Positions 23,886-32,516 of a stretch of 64,000 bases of DNA are shown here, in pieces. Made by a program: the position numbers and the translations under genes. This DNA is from CAYPGJ01 sp050174775 (lineage in GTDB: Bacteria > Planctomycetota > Phycisphaerae > Phycisphaerales > UBA1924), in assembly GCA_050174775.1 (NCBI GenBank), contig JBFXJP010000001.1, positions 372,001 through 436,000 on the forward strand, given 5' to 3'. How positions within the stretch are numbered: the first letter of the stretch is position 1; each line of letters begins with the position of its first letter. Under the pieces are notes generated by a model, which saw only the letters and a program-made list of their open reading frames with translations, did not search any database and was not told the origin of the DNA.

Positions 23886-26546
23886 CTACGCACCCCGATC
23901 CTCAACGCCCCGTTCGCCCCCAACATCCGGAAGATGCGGCGATTCCGTCTCATCCACGCCCCCGCCCCGCGCCTGCGCGATGCGACGGCGATCCGCACGC
24001 GATCCCGCGCGCACCAGCGCCGTCGTCGACGCCACCGCCGCGGCCCAGTCCCAGGGCCTCGGGTACGCCAGATAGCGGGCCTCCCACACCGGACGGAACT
24101 TCTCCTTGAACGATCGCAACCCGCGGTACCCGTACACGCGCTCGCCGTGCGCGTACATCAGGCGCGCGGTGCGCTCCGTCAGGCGCGCCGATCGCTGCTG
24201 CCCCACGTCCGCCAGCGGCGCGACGCCCAGCTCGAACGCCGAGTGCCCGCGCGCCGCTCCCCAACGCATGCACTCGGTGAGCAGGGCCTCCATCGTGCCC
24301 TCCGGCGCCTCGGGGTGCCGACGCATCAGGTCGATCGTCACCGGGCCCCCAGCGCGCGTCGGCATGAGATTCACGAACGCCAGCACGCGCCCGCTCCCGT
24401 CGCGCGCCAGCCCCAGCGGGAAACGGTCGAGGTACTCGAACGAGAAGTGCCCCACCGAGAACTGCATCTCGCGCCCGCCCTTGTGCGCCAGCCACGCGTC
24501 GCTCACCTCGCGCAGCGCGCGCAGCAGCGCGTGGGTGTGGGGCGGCTCGACGATCTCGACGCGCACGCCCTCTCCCTCCGCCCTCCGGATCGACTTGCGC
24601 ATCTGCTTCCACTCTCCCCCGTCCGTGGAGAACCCGGTCAGCGGGACGACCGCCTCCTCACCCAGCTTGAAGAACGAGTAGCCGAATTCGTGCAGGTGCT
24701 CCAGCCACGGCGCGCTCGCCTGGTAGAACAGCAGGTCCACGCCCTCGCTGGTCGCGTGCTCCTGCAACGCGCCCAGCGCGCCGCTCTCGTCCCCCTTGCG
24801 CGCCACCACCGGATCGCCCAGCACGATCATTCGGTCTCCCTGCATCTGGTACACGGCCAGCGCCCGGTCCTCCCACCACCACACCCCTTTGTCCCCGTTG
24901 GCCACACTCAGCGCGGTCGCGCGCCACCCGTGCGCGCCGATGAACGCTGTTGCACGGTCCACCTCCCCGCCGCCCGCGCGCTTCCTCGGCTCGCCCGAAC
25001 GAAGGCTCTGGCGCAGCACGAACAGCCCGCACACGAACGCGAGCACGAACGCCGCACGCACGAACCGCGCGCCCTGCGCCAGCGGCGCCACGTACAGCCA
25101 CCTCGATGGATCGCTGGGCCAGCGCTGCAGCGACGCCAGCCCCACGATCAGATACGCCGCGATCGCGCCGAACCCCACGGCCAGCGTCAGCTCCCACCCC
25201 ACCGGTACACGCCCCGCCTTGCGGAACGCCGAGCGCGCGCCGAACACCAGCACCAGCAGCACCGCGGACGCGATCGCCTCCTCATAGTCGCCCCCCTTGA
25301 ACACGTGCGCGAGCGCCGACGCCCCCAGCGCCACTCCCGTGATGAGCATCGCGGAGCGATACCCCCGCAGCAGCCCGCGCACGAGGAACAGCATCACCAC
25401 GGCCGCGCCGGTTGCCGCGAGGTGCGACGCCTCGATCACCCCCACGGGCGTCCATTCCGCCACGCGCTCGAGACGCCCGCGCACCGCGGGCGTGGCCGCG
25501 CTCAGGAGCAGGATCGCCGCGTTGAGCGCCACCGCGCCCGCCACGATCCGACGCTGCCACTCCGCGGCCCACCGTCGCCCGCGCGTGAACATCGCGTACA
25601 GCGCGAGCAGCGACCCAGCCCAGGGCGTGAGGTAGTACGTGATCCGGAACGCCACCGCCTGCGCCGCCGCCACTTCCTCATCCACCCCCGCGTGCGCGAG
25701 CAATGACACCCATACGGCGTCCGCGCTCCCCAGCCCGCCGGGCGTCATGCTCATCATCCCCACGGCATGCCCCAGCAGCATCGCCCGCGCGCTCTCCGCC
25801 AGCGGCGCCGCGACGCCCACAGCGCGCCCCGCTAATGCGAACGACACCGCGGACAACCCCCACTCCGCCACGCTCACGCTGCCCAGCCGAGCCATCACCC
25901 ATCTGGGCGGCGCCGTCCACCTCCGAGGCAGGAGCGCGCCCGCCGCGCGTCCGGCTGTCTCCGCCAGCACAGGGCTCAGCGCCACCGCCGCCATCACGCG
26001 CCACACCGTGCTCCACACCCCATCCCCCAGCGGGAGCATCGACACGACCACCCACGACGCCAGCCCGCACGACGACGCAACCACCACGAGCCCGACGCCG
26101 CGCAGCACCTCCTCCGTCGTCATCCCCGCGCGCCGGTAGAGGAACAGCCGAAGCGCCGGCCCGCCCAGCGGCCCGAGCGTGAGGAAGTTGGTCCACGCGT
26201 ACACCACCGTCCCGATCCGCCAGCGCGCCCCGCGCCCCAGCCCCACCCTCCCGGGGAACGCGAGCGCGTCGTACGTCCCCATGCACGCCACCGCGCAGAA
26301 CGCCGCGCCGATCGACCACGCCAGCCACGACCCGCGCGCGTTCTCGAGAATCGCGCGCGTTTCCTTGAGGTCGATCCCCCCGACCCCCTTCCACACCGCC
26401 CACACCACCACCACGGGGATCACGATCGGCGCCGCGGCGCGCACGATCCGCCACATCCGCACGCGCCGCTCCCCGGGCGGCGACGGCGCGTCTCCGGCGC
26501 CGACCCGCCGCTCCGCGCTCACATCGTTCTCCCGGCGATCCGACAC
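23886..26546 (-). CDS. mprF: Phosphatidylglycerol lysyltransferase MprF-like (flippase plus DUF2156)
   Basis: 886 residues in two halves. The N-terminal part has many hydrophobic segments (about residues 35-560) and the glycosyltransferase-related flippase pattern (PLGGPALRLFLYRRAG, GMMSMTPGGLGSAD, GLASLQRWPSD). The C-terminal part is a GNAT-like DUF2156 domain (FFKLGEEAVVPLTGF, KQMRKSIRRAEGEG, FSVGHFSFEYLDRFP, GYRGLRSFKEKFRPVW), the aminoacyl-tRNA-dependent lipid modification domain. The family attaches lysine, alanine or another amino acid to phosphatidylglycerol and resists cationic peptides; the amino acid used here cannot be told. The start is a GTG with a -10-like TAGAAT 7 nt upstream. 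Confidence 0.85.
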   Translation of the reverse strand: MSDRRENDVSAERRVGAGDAPSPPGERRVRMWRIVRAAAPIVIPVVVVWAVWKGVGGIDLKETRAILENARGSWLAWSIGAAFCAVACMGTYDALAFPGRVGLGRGARWRIGTVVYAWTNFLTLGPLGGPALRLFLYRRAGMTTEEVLRGVGLVVVASSCGLASWVVVSMLPLGDGVWSTVWRVMAAVALSPVLAETAGRAAGALLPRRWTAPPRWVMARLGSVSVAEWGLSAVSFALAGRAVGVAAPLAESARAMLLGHAVGMMSMTPGGLGSADAVWVSLLAHAGVDEEVAAAQAVAFRITYYLTPWAGSLLALYAMFTRGRRWAAEWQRRIVAGAVALNAAILLLSAATPAVRGRLERVAEWTPVGVIEASHLAATGAAVVMLFLVRGLLRGYRSAMLITGVALGASALAHVFKGGDYEEAIASAVLLVLVFGARSAFRKAGRVPVGWELTLAVGFGAIAAYLIVGLASLQRWPSDPSRWLYVAPLAQGARFVRAAFVLAFVCGLFVLRQSLRSGEPRKRAGGGEVDRATAFIGAHGWRATALSVANGDKGVWWWEDRALAVYQMQGDRMIVLGDPVVARKGDESGALGALQEHATSEGVDLLFYQASAPWLEHLHEFGYSFFKLGEEAVVPLTGFSTDGGEWKQMRKSIRRAEGEGVRVEIVEPPHTHALLRALREVSDAWLAHKGGREMQFSVGHFSFEYLDRFPLGLARDGSGRVLAFVNLMPTRAGGPVTIDLMRRHPEAPEGTMEALLTECMRWGAARGHSAFELGVAPLADVGQQRSARLTERTARLMYAHGERVYGYRGLRSFKEKFRPVWEARYLAYPRPWDWAAAVASTTALVRAGSRADRRRIAQARGGGVDETESPHLPDVGGERGVEDRGA

Positions 26547-26553
26547 GCGCCCG

Positions 26554-26559
26554 ATTCTA
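26554..26559 (-). promoter_or_regulatory. -10-like hexamer, near-leaderless GTG start of the mprF-like gene
   Basis: TAGAAT on the minus strand, 7 nt before the GTG at 26546. It lies close to the divergent promoter of the yihY-like gene (TACAAT at 26614). Confidence 0.5.
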
Positions 26560-26613
26560 AGGACCGCGCTCGCGCAGCGCGTTCACCCGCGCGGTTCCCC
26601 TCCGACCACCCCG

Positions 26614-26619
26614 TACAAT
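26614..26619 (+). promoter_or_regulatory. -10-like hexamer, near-leaderless start of the yihY-like gene
   Basis: TACAAT ends 10 nt before the ATG at 26630, with a C-rich gap and no Shine-Dalgarno. Confidence 0.55.
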
Positions 26620-26629
26620 CGCCCCCGCC

Positions 26630-27529
26630 ATGCGCCTCGCTGACGTCGCCACCGTCTTCAAGCAGACCCTCTCCGGGTTCGGCCGCCATCGCGTCCCCCA
26701 GCTCGCCGCCGCGATCGCCTTCTACACCATCTTTTCCCTCGCCCCAACGCTCCTCATCGTCGTCGCCGTGGCGGAGAAGGTCTTCCGCCAACGCGACGAG
26801 ATCCGGCGGGAGATCGTCCTTCAGTTCGAGAAGCTCGTCGGGGCCGAGGGCGCCCAGCAGATCCAGAACATGATGGACCGCGTCGACCCCAACTGGTCCG
26901 GCCTCGTCCCCACCATCATCGGGCTCGCCACGCTCCTCTTCGGCGCCACCGCCGTCTTCATCCAGCTCCGCAACGCCCTCAACGTCATCTGGGACGCCCC
27001 CAAGCCCCCGCCCCTCTCCTGGCGCGTCATCCTCCGCTTCATCAAGACCCGCCTCGTCTCCCTTGCGATGATCCTCTCCATCGCCTTCATGCTCTTCGTC
27101 TCGCTCGTCCTCAGCGCCATCGTCTCCGCCGCCGCGGCCTGGCTCGGCGATCAGCTCCCCATCCCCCCCGAGCTCATCTCGCTCGCCAACTTCCTCGTCT
27201 CCACCCTGGTCATCTCCGCCCTCTTCGCCGCCATCTACAAGTTCATGCCCGAGGTCCACATCGCGTGGCGCGACGTCCGCGTCGGCGCCATCGCCACCAC
27301 CCTCTTCCTCTACCTGGGCAAGACCCTCGTGGGCGTCTATATGGCCCGCTCCACCGTCGCCTCCGTCTACGGCGCCGCCGGCTCCGTCATCGTCATCCTG
27401 CTCTGGGTCTACTACTCCGCGCTCATCTTCCTCTTCGGAGCCGAGTTCACGGCCGCCTGGGCCCGCGTCATCGGGTCACGAAAGAACCCCGATGAATCCA
27501 CGCCCCCGTCACACGCCACCCCCGTCTGA
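26630..27529 (+). CDS. YihY/BrkB-family membrane protein
   Basis: 299 residues with six hydrophobic segments. It starts with FGRHRVPQLAAAIAFYTIFSLAP, the typical opening of the YihY/virulence factor BrkB (formerly RNase BN) family, and contains WRDVRVGAIATTLFLYLGKT and the conserved AGSVIVILLWVYYSALIFLFGAEFTAA near the C-terminus. The function of the family is not settled. It is divergent from the mprF-like gene with 83 nt between starts. The coding strand is C-rich. Confidence 0.9.
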   Translation: MRLADVATVFKQTLSGFGRHRVPQLAAAIAFYTIFSLAPTLLIVVAVAEKVFRQRDEIRREIVLQFEKLVGAEGAQQIQNMMDRVDPNWSGLVPTIIGLATLLFGATAVFIQLRNALNVIWDAPKPPPLSWRVILRFIKTRLVSLAMILSIAFMLFVSLVLSAIVSAAAAWLGDQLPIPPELISLANFLVSTLVISALFAAIYKFMPEVHIAWRDVRVGAIATTLFLYLGKTLVGVYMARSTVASVYGAAGSVIVILLWVYYSALIFLFGAEFTAAWARVIGSRKNPDESTPPSHATPV

Positions 27530-27573
27530 CGTCCAGCCTGCGTGACCGCACGCAGCGTCATCCCTCCGCGCGA

Positions 27574-27579
27574 TATCCT
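27574..27579 (+). promoter_or_regulatory. -10-like hexamer, near-leaderless start of scoA
   Basis: TATCCT ends 7 nt before the ATG at 27587; the gap is all C. Confidence 0.45.
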
Positions 27580-27586
27580 CCCCCCC

Positions 27587-28300
27587 ATGGCCAACAAAGT
27601 CCTCCCCTCTCCCAAAGCCGCGATGGACCTCCTCCGCGATCGCGCCGTCCTCAAGGACGGCCTCACCGTCATGGCCGGTGGCTTCGGTCTCTGCGGCATC
27701 CCCGAGCAGCTCATCATCGCCCTCCGCGATTCCGGCGTGAAGAACATCACCGCCATCTCCAACAACGCGGGCGTCGATGACTGGGGCCTGGGCCTTCTGC
27801 TCAAGACCCGGCAGATCCGCAAGATGGTCTCCTCATATGTGGGTGAGAACGCCGAGTTCGAACGCCAGTTCCTCGCCAAGGAGCTCGAGATCGAGTTCAA
27901 CCCCCAGGGCACCCTCGCCGAGCGCATCCGCGCCGGGGGCGCCGGCATCCCCGCCTTCTTCACGCCCGCCGGCGTCGGCACCATCGTCGCCGACGGCAAG
28001 GAAACCCGAGAGTTTGAGGGCCGAACCTACGTCATGGAGACATGGCTCCGCGCCGACGTCGCCCTCGTCAAGGCCTGGAAGGCCGACCGCTTCGGCAACC
28101 TCGTCTACCGCAAAACCGCGCGGAACTTCAACCCCATGATGGCCCAGGCCGGCAAGATCACCATCGCGGAGGTCGAGGAGATCGTCGACACCGGGCAGCT
28201 CGACCCCGAGGCCGTCATCACCCCCGGCGCCTACGTCGACGGCATCGTCCTCACCAAGAGCGAGAAACGCATCGAGCAGCGCACCGTCCGCGCGCATTGA
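27587..28300 (+). CDS. scoA: 3-oxoacid CoA-transferase subunit A
   Basis: 237-residue alpha subunit of a ScoAB/AtoDA-type CoA transferase, which moves CoA between succinyl-CoA (or acyl-CoA) and acetoacetate. Conserved family blocks include GLTVMAGGFGLCGIPEQLI, NNAGVDDWGLGLLL, MVSSYVGENAEFERQ, GTLAERIRAGGAGIPAFFTP, and the C-terminal FNPMMAQAGKITIAEVEEIV. The catalytic Glu is in the other subunit. That subunit, scoB, lies 1.3 kb downstream, separated by a membrane-protein gene. Confidence 0.95.
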   Translation: MANKVLPSPKAAMDLLRDRAVLKDGLTVMAGGFGLCGIPEQLIIALRDSGVKNITAISNNAGVDDWGLGLLLKTRQIRKMVSSYVGENAEFERQFLAKELEIEFNPQGTLAERIRAGGAGIPAFFTPAGVGTIVADGKETREFEGRTYVMETWLRADVALVKAWKADRFGNLVYRKTARNFNPMMAQAGKITIAEVEEIVDTGQLDPEAVITPGAYVDGIVLTKSEKRIEQRTVRAH

Positions 28301-28378
28301 CCCGCGCACACGCACGCAGGTACACTCGCCCCCGGTTATCCACTCCCGCGCAATGTTCGATGCTCTCGGGGTGCGCCG

Positions 28379-29557
28379 ATGAATATCACTGTTGAACGTG
28401 CCGTGCTCCTGCTCCGTGCATACTGCATCGCTGTCGCCATCGTCGCCCTCGGCTCACTCGCGCTCGCCTACTACGTCTACGGCAGCCCCGCATGGTGGGC
28501 CGACTTCGGCTACGGCTTCTCCGGCGCGCTCCCCGAATCCATCACCGACGGCACGAAGGCGCCGCCCCCGAGATTCCTCGGCGCCTTCATCGAAGGCGGA
28601 CGCACCATCCTCCTGCTCTTCGCCGTCTACCTCATCCTCGCAGGCGCCTACCCGGGCCGCATCGCCGAGATGCTCTCCTTCCGCTCAAACGACACGCGCC
28701 GCGCATGGCCGTACCGGATCATCCTGATCGCGTTCACCCTTGCCGTCCTCGCCTGCGTCATCTACTACCACGTCGCCATCGCCCCGGCCCAGCTCGCCGA
28801 CAGCCCCAAATACTGGAAGTCCCTCGCCGGCATGCAGACGTGGTGGAGCGTCGGCGGGCCCGAGTGGTCGCAGATGTTTTCCGACCCCACCGCAGTTGCA
28901 GACTCGGTCAAACCGGGCACGCCCGAGTTCTGGAAGATGTACGAGCGGCCGTACCTGTCATACCTCCCGTACTCGATCTCCAACTTCGGCCTCCTCTTTC
29001 CCCCCATGTTCGTCATCGTGTTCTACGCCGCTCGATCCTCCATGCAGGAGATCGAACAGATCCGTGCCGACTACGCGCGCCATGTCCGGGACGCAGGACA
29101 GTCCTGCGCGTCTCTCCTTCAGGCCGCGAGCCAGGCCGGGCGCGTCACCGGGCTGCTCATGCCCAGCATCGCCCGCTGGACGCTCGCCGTCTCAGCCATC
29201 GTCGCCGTCGCCGTGTACGAAGCCTTCCTCGGGTACCGAACGCTCGCAGCGCTCGCCATCATGTGGGCCATCTTCGCCTACACGCTCTGCGCCGCCACCT
29301 TCTTCGTCCTGGGCCCCTCCGTCTGGCGCTGGCACCTCCTCGTGACCGATCTCTCCGGAAAGATCGAGCAGTGCTGCGCTGGCCCGGACTGCGGCGTCAG
29401 CCCCGAGGACCTCGAAAGCGCCGTCGAGGCGCTCCGCACACACCAGATGTCCGGGCTCCTCAAGCGGACCGGCGTCGGCCAGATCGCGGTCTGGGCGGGC
29501 AACGCCCTCGCGCTCATCGCGATCGCGGTGAAAACCGCCATCACCTACTCGAGCTGA
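28379..29557 (+). CDS. Polytopic membrane protein of unknown function between scoA and scoB
   Basis: 392 residues. About six hydrophobic segments are visible, near residues 10-33, 78-95, 111-133, 200-220, 268-288 and 360-385, with tryptophan-rich loops (YYVYGSPAWWADFGYGF, WWSVGGPEWSQM). The C-terminal cytoplasmic-looking part has three cysteines (CCAGPDC). I do not recognise a family. It is flanked by 78 nt and 47 nt and reads in the same direction as the CoA-transferase genes, so it may be co-transcribed, although scoB has its own -10-like element. A TACACT 54 nt upstream of the ATG may be its promoter. Confidence 0.7.
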   Translation: MNITVERAVLLLRAYCIAVAIVALGSLALAYYVYGSPAWWADFGYGFSGALPESITDGTKAPPPRFLGAFIEGGRTILLLFAVYLILAGAYPGRIAEMLSFRSNDTRRAWPYRIILIAFTLAVLACVIYYHVAIAPAQLADSPKYWKSLAGMQTWWSVGGPEWSQMFSDPTAVADSVKPGTPEFWKMYERPYLSYLPYSISNFGLLFPPMFVIVFYAARSSMQEIEQIRADYARHVRDAGQSCASLLQAASQAGRVTGLLMPSIARWTLAVSAIVAVAVYEAFLGYRTLAALAIMWAIFAYTLCAATFFVLGPSVWRWHLLVTDLSGKIEQCCAGPDCGVSPEDLESAVEALRTHQMSGLLKRTGVGQIAVWAGNALALIAIAVKTAITYSS

Positions 29558-29591
29558 CCCTCCGCGCACGCGCCCCGCGCCCACCCCTCGC

Positions 29592-29597
29592 TACACT
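29592..29597 (+). promoter_or_regulatory. -10-like hexamer, near-leaderless start of scoB
   Basis: TACACT ends 7 nt before the ATG at 29605. No Shine-Dalgarno is present. Confidence 0.55.
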
Positions 29598-29604
29598 CAC
29601 TCCC

Positions 29605-30267
29605 ATGCCCCTCACACGCGAACAGATCGCCCAACGCGCCGCACGCGAACTCCGAGACGGCTTCGTCGTCAACCTCGGCATCGGCCTCCCCACCCTCGTC
29701 GCCAACTACATCCCCCAAGGCATGGAGGTCTGGCTCCAATCCGAGAACGGCCTCCTCGGCATCGGCCCCTTCCCCACCGAACAGCACGTCGACGCCGATC
29801 TCATCAACGCCGGCAAGCAGACCATCACCGCCGTCAAGGGCGCCTCCTTCTTCTCCTCCTCCCAATCCTTCGAGATGATCCGCGGCGGGCACATCGACAT
29901 GGCCATCCTCGGCGCCATGCAGGTCTCCCAGGAAGGCGATCTCGCCAACTGGATGATCCCGGGCAAGATGGTCAAGGGCATGGGCGGCGCCATGGACCTC
30001 GTCGCGGGCGTCAAGCGCGTCATCGTCGCCATGGAGCACACCGCCAAGGGCGACAAGCCCAAGATCCTCAAGCAGTGCACGCTCCCTCTCACCGGCCTGC
30101 GCTGCGTCCACATGATCATCACCGACCTCTGCACGCTCGAACTCGACACCGGGAAGCGCCGCTTCCGTCTCACCGAACTCGCACCGGGCGTCAGCGTGGA
30201 GGACGTGCAGAAGGTCACCGAGGCCGAGATCCTCACCGACCGCGCGCCCGTCCCCATGCCCGTCTGA
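29605..30267 (+). CDS. scoB: 3-oxoacid CoA-transferase subunit B
   Basis: 220-residue beta subunit carrying the catalytic glutamate (SENGLLGIGP) that forms the covalent CoA thioester. Other family markers are GFVVNLGIGLPTL, GGHIDMAILGAMQVS, WMIPGKMVKGMGGAMDLV and EMIR. Together with scoA it makes a heteromeric enzyme in ketone-body or short-chain acyl-CoA metabolism. Its own promoter-like TACACT suggests it can be expressed independently of scoA. Confidence 0.96.
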   Translation: MPLTREQIAQRAARELRDGFVVNLGIGLPTLVANYIPQGMEVWLQSENGLLGIGPFPTEQHVDADLINAGKQTITAVKGASFFSSSQSFEMIRGGHIDMAILGAMQVSQEGDLANWMIPGKMVKGMGGAMDLVAGVKRVIVAMEHTAKGDKPKILKQCTLPLTGLRCVHMIITDLCTLELDTGKRRFRLTELAPGVSVEDVQKVTEAEILTDRAPVPMPV

Positions 30268-30343
30268 GCCCCGTTCTCGGACGCCCGCTCCACTCACCCG
30301 CACAACCCGCTCCGCCCGTCGGCGCCCTCGCATCCGGGTGTCA

Positions 30344-30841
30344 ATGCGCCTGGACAGCCGCCCGATGCTCCACTTTGGCGCGTCGCCACGGCGCGGCGCC
30401 GCCCCACCCACGGAGCGGCCAGACGTGCAAGACTCGCACACACTCATCGTCCGCAAGCACACCAGACACGACGTCGCGCTCCCCGCGGCCCTCACCATCG
30501 CCGCGCCACACGCAGAGCAGATCCGCTTCACCGGGCGCGCCTCACTCCGTGACGGCGCCCTCGACGCCTACCTCGTCGACGCCTCCCCCGGCGGCCTGGG
30601 TTTCATCACCACCACTTTCCTCCCCAAAGGCGCCCGACTCATCGCGCGCGTCCTCTCGCCCACCGACCCCAGCGCCGCGCCACTCCTCGAAACCTCCCTC
30701 CTCCTCCAACGCGTCTCCATGACCGACCGGCGACCCGGCTACCTCCTCGGCACGGTCTTCGCCGACCGTTCTCCCGAGGCACAGGCCGCGTTCGACCGCT
30801 TCATGAGCGCGCTCACCGACGGAGCGCCGGCCGATGCTTGA
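30344..30841 (+). CDS. PilZ-domain protein
   Basis: About 165 residues. The PilZ c-di-GMP-binding pattern is seen: a basic motif (RKHTRHDV, in place of RxxxR) followed by the DASPGGLGF motif (D/NxSxxG). The domain would bind c-di-GMP and inform the adjacent pilus machinery. The start is uncertain: GTG at 30338, ATG at 30344 or a later GTG at 30425 that begins VQDSHTLIV. The protein overlaps the ATG of the downstream ATPase gene by 8 nt, so the two are translationally coupled; this is the first gene of the pilus operon. Confidence 0.8.
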   Translation: MRLDSRPMLHFGASPRRGAAPPTERPDVQDSHTLIVRKHTRHDVALPAALTIAAPHAEQIRFTGRASLRDGALDAYLVDASPGGLGFITTTFLPKGARLIARVLSPTDPSAAPLLETSLLLQRVSMTDRRPGYLLGTVFADRSPEAQAAFDRFMSALTDGAPADA

Positions 30842-32516
30842 CGCAACCGCCATCCTCGTCCGCGCGATCCTCGAGCAGAAGCTCGTCTCCGACGATCAGA
30901 TCGAGACCGCGCGCGCTCACGCCGTCGAGAACGGCGTCTCCGTCCCTGATGCCCTCGTCGCCCTCAACCTCATTCAGCCCCGCTCCCTCTGCATCGCGCG
31001 CGCCGCCATCTCCGAGTGCCCCTACGTCGACCTTGAGGCCTTCGACATCTGCATCCGCAACGCCGAGCTCCTCCCGCGCGCCCTCTCCGAGTCTCTCACG
31101 GCCTTCCCCATCTTCTTCCTCGACAACGTCGCCACCGTCGCGCTCGCCGACCCGCTCGACTTCCGCGCCGTCGATCAGGTCCGACAGGCCATCAAAACCG
31201 AGGTCGAGATCGTCCTCGCCGATCCCGCCATCCTCCGTGATCTCATCACCCGCGCCTACTCCCTCGCCTCCTCACACACCGCCAGCAAAGAGGTCGCCAT
31301 CGCGGCCGACCTCACCACCGGCGATGAGCCCATCGTCGCCGCCGTCAACCAGATCATCGCCACCGCCGTCGATGAGAACGCCTCCGACATCCACATCAAC
31401 CCCGACGAGCGCGCCCTCCACCTCCGCTACCGCATCGACGGCTCTCTCGTCGTCAAGCAGGGCCCGCCGCTCGCGGCCCACGCGGGCATCGTCCAGCGCC
31501 TCAAGGTGCTCGCCGCCCTCGACCTCACCCAGACACGCAAGCCCCAGGACGGCAAGTTCCGCTTCAACCACCGCAAGTCACACATCGACGTCCGACTCTC
31601 CACCATCCCCACCGTGTGCGGCGAGAACGTCGTGATGCGTCTCCTCCGCCCGCACGCGGCCATCCAGGGCTTCGACGACCTGGGCATGCCCGTGCCGATG
31701 CAGCGAGCCTTCGAGACCGCCATCCACCGCCCCCACGGCATGATCCTCGTCACCGGGCCCACCGGCTCCGGCAAGACCACCACCCTCTACACCGCGCTCA
31801 ACGAGATCAACACGCCCGACCGCAACATCATGACCATCGAGGACCCGGTCGAAATCCGGCTCCCCCTCGTCCGTCAGACCCAGGTCAACCCGGGCGTCGG
31901 CCTGACCTTCGCCGCAGCCCTCCGCTCCATCCTCCGCCAGGACCCCGACGTCGTGCTCCTGGGCGAAATCCGAGACGAGGAGACCGCGCAGATCGCGGTG
32001 CAGGCCTCCCTCACCGGCCACCTCGTCCTCTCCACGCTCCACACCAACGACGCGCCCGGCGCCGTGCCCCGCCTGCGCGACTTCAACGTTCCATCCTTCG
32101 CCATCAACTCCTCACTCCTGGCCGTTCTCGCGCAGCGTCTCGTTCGGCGAGTTTGCAAGCACTGCGCGCAACCGGACAAGCCCAACCCCGACACGCTCCG
32201 TCTCGCGGGCATCGACCCCTCGGACGCGCAGAACTTCGTGCGGGGCGCCGGCTGCCCCCAGTGCAATAACACCGGCTACCGAGGGCGCGTCGGCGTCTAC
32301 GAACTCCTCACGGTCACCCCCGCCGTGCAGCGCGCCATCGCGCAATCACCCTCCCCCGACGCCATCGCGGAAGCCGCACGCGCCGGCGGGTTCCAGACCA
32401 TGGCTCACGACGGGATCGACAAGGCCCGCCAAGGCCTCACCACCCTCGAGGAAATCAGCGAAGTCCTCGCCTTCGAGGCGCACGAGCACGAGAACGCGCG
32501 GAGGGCCGCCGCATGA
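30834..32516 (+). CDS. PilB/GspE-type secretion or pilus assembly ATPase
   Basis: 560-residue hexameric AAA-like motor. It has an N-terminal T2SSE_N domain (about 1-140), then the secretion ATPase core with Walker A GPTGSGKTTTLY at 308-319, Asp box, Walker B VVLLGEIRDEE near 374-384, and His box TLHTND. Near the C-terminus four cysteines (Cys441, 444, 474, 477) form the zinc knuckle typical of PilB/GspE. It drives pilin assembly at the inner membrane. Because it lacks a separate retraction motor nearby, a pilus-type or secretion-type assignment is open. It overlaps the PilZ gene by 8 nt and the PilC gene by 4 nt. Confidence 0.93.
   Translation: MLDATAILVRAILEQKLVSDDQIETARAHAVENGVSVPDALVALNLIQPRSLCIARAAISECPYVDLEAFDICIRNAELLPRALSESLTAFPIFFLDNVATVALADPLDFRAVDQVRQAIKTEVEIVLADPAILRDLITRAYSLASSHTASKEVAIAADLTTGDEPIVAAVNQIIATAVDENASDIHINPDERALHLRYRIDGSLVVKQGPPLAAHAGIVQRLKVLAALDLTQTRKPQDGKFRFNHRKSHIDVRLSTIPTVCGENVVMRLLRPHAAIQGFDDLGMPVPMQRAFETAIHRPHGMILVTGPTGSGKTTTLYTALNEINTPDRNIMTIEDPVEIRLPLVRQTQVNPGVGLTFAAALRSILRQDPDVVLLGEIRDEETAQIAVQASLTGHLVLSTLHTNDAPGAVPRLRDFNVPSFAINSSLLAVLAQRLVRRVCKHCAQPDKPNPDTLRLAGIDPSDAQNFVRGAGCPQCNNTGYRGRVGVYELLTVTPAVQRAIAQSPSPDAIAEAARAGGFQTMAHDGIDKARQGLTTLEEISEVLAFEAHEHENARRAAA

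Noticed and set aside
22472..24109. Plus-strand frame of 545 codons
   Set aside because: Antisense of hppD and the DUF4145-like gene; rich in Arg, Val and His and without motifs.
28330..28345. TTATCCACT, a DnaA-box-like word
   Set aside because: A single copy without others nearby and not at either skew change; not an origin.
28492..29605. In-frame extension of scoB by 371 codons to the left
   Set aside because: It is the +2 frame of the membrane-protein gene; the scoB start is at 29605, where the family homology and the -10-like element begin.
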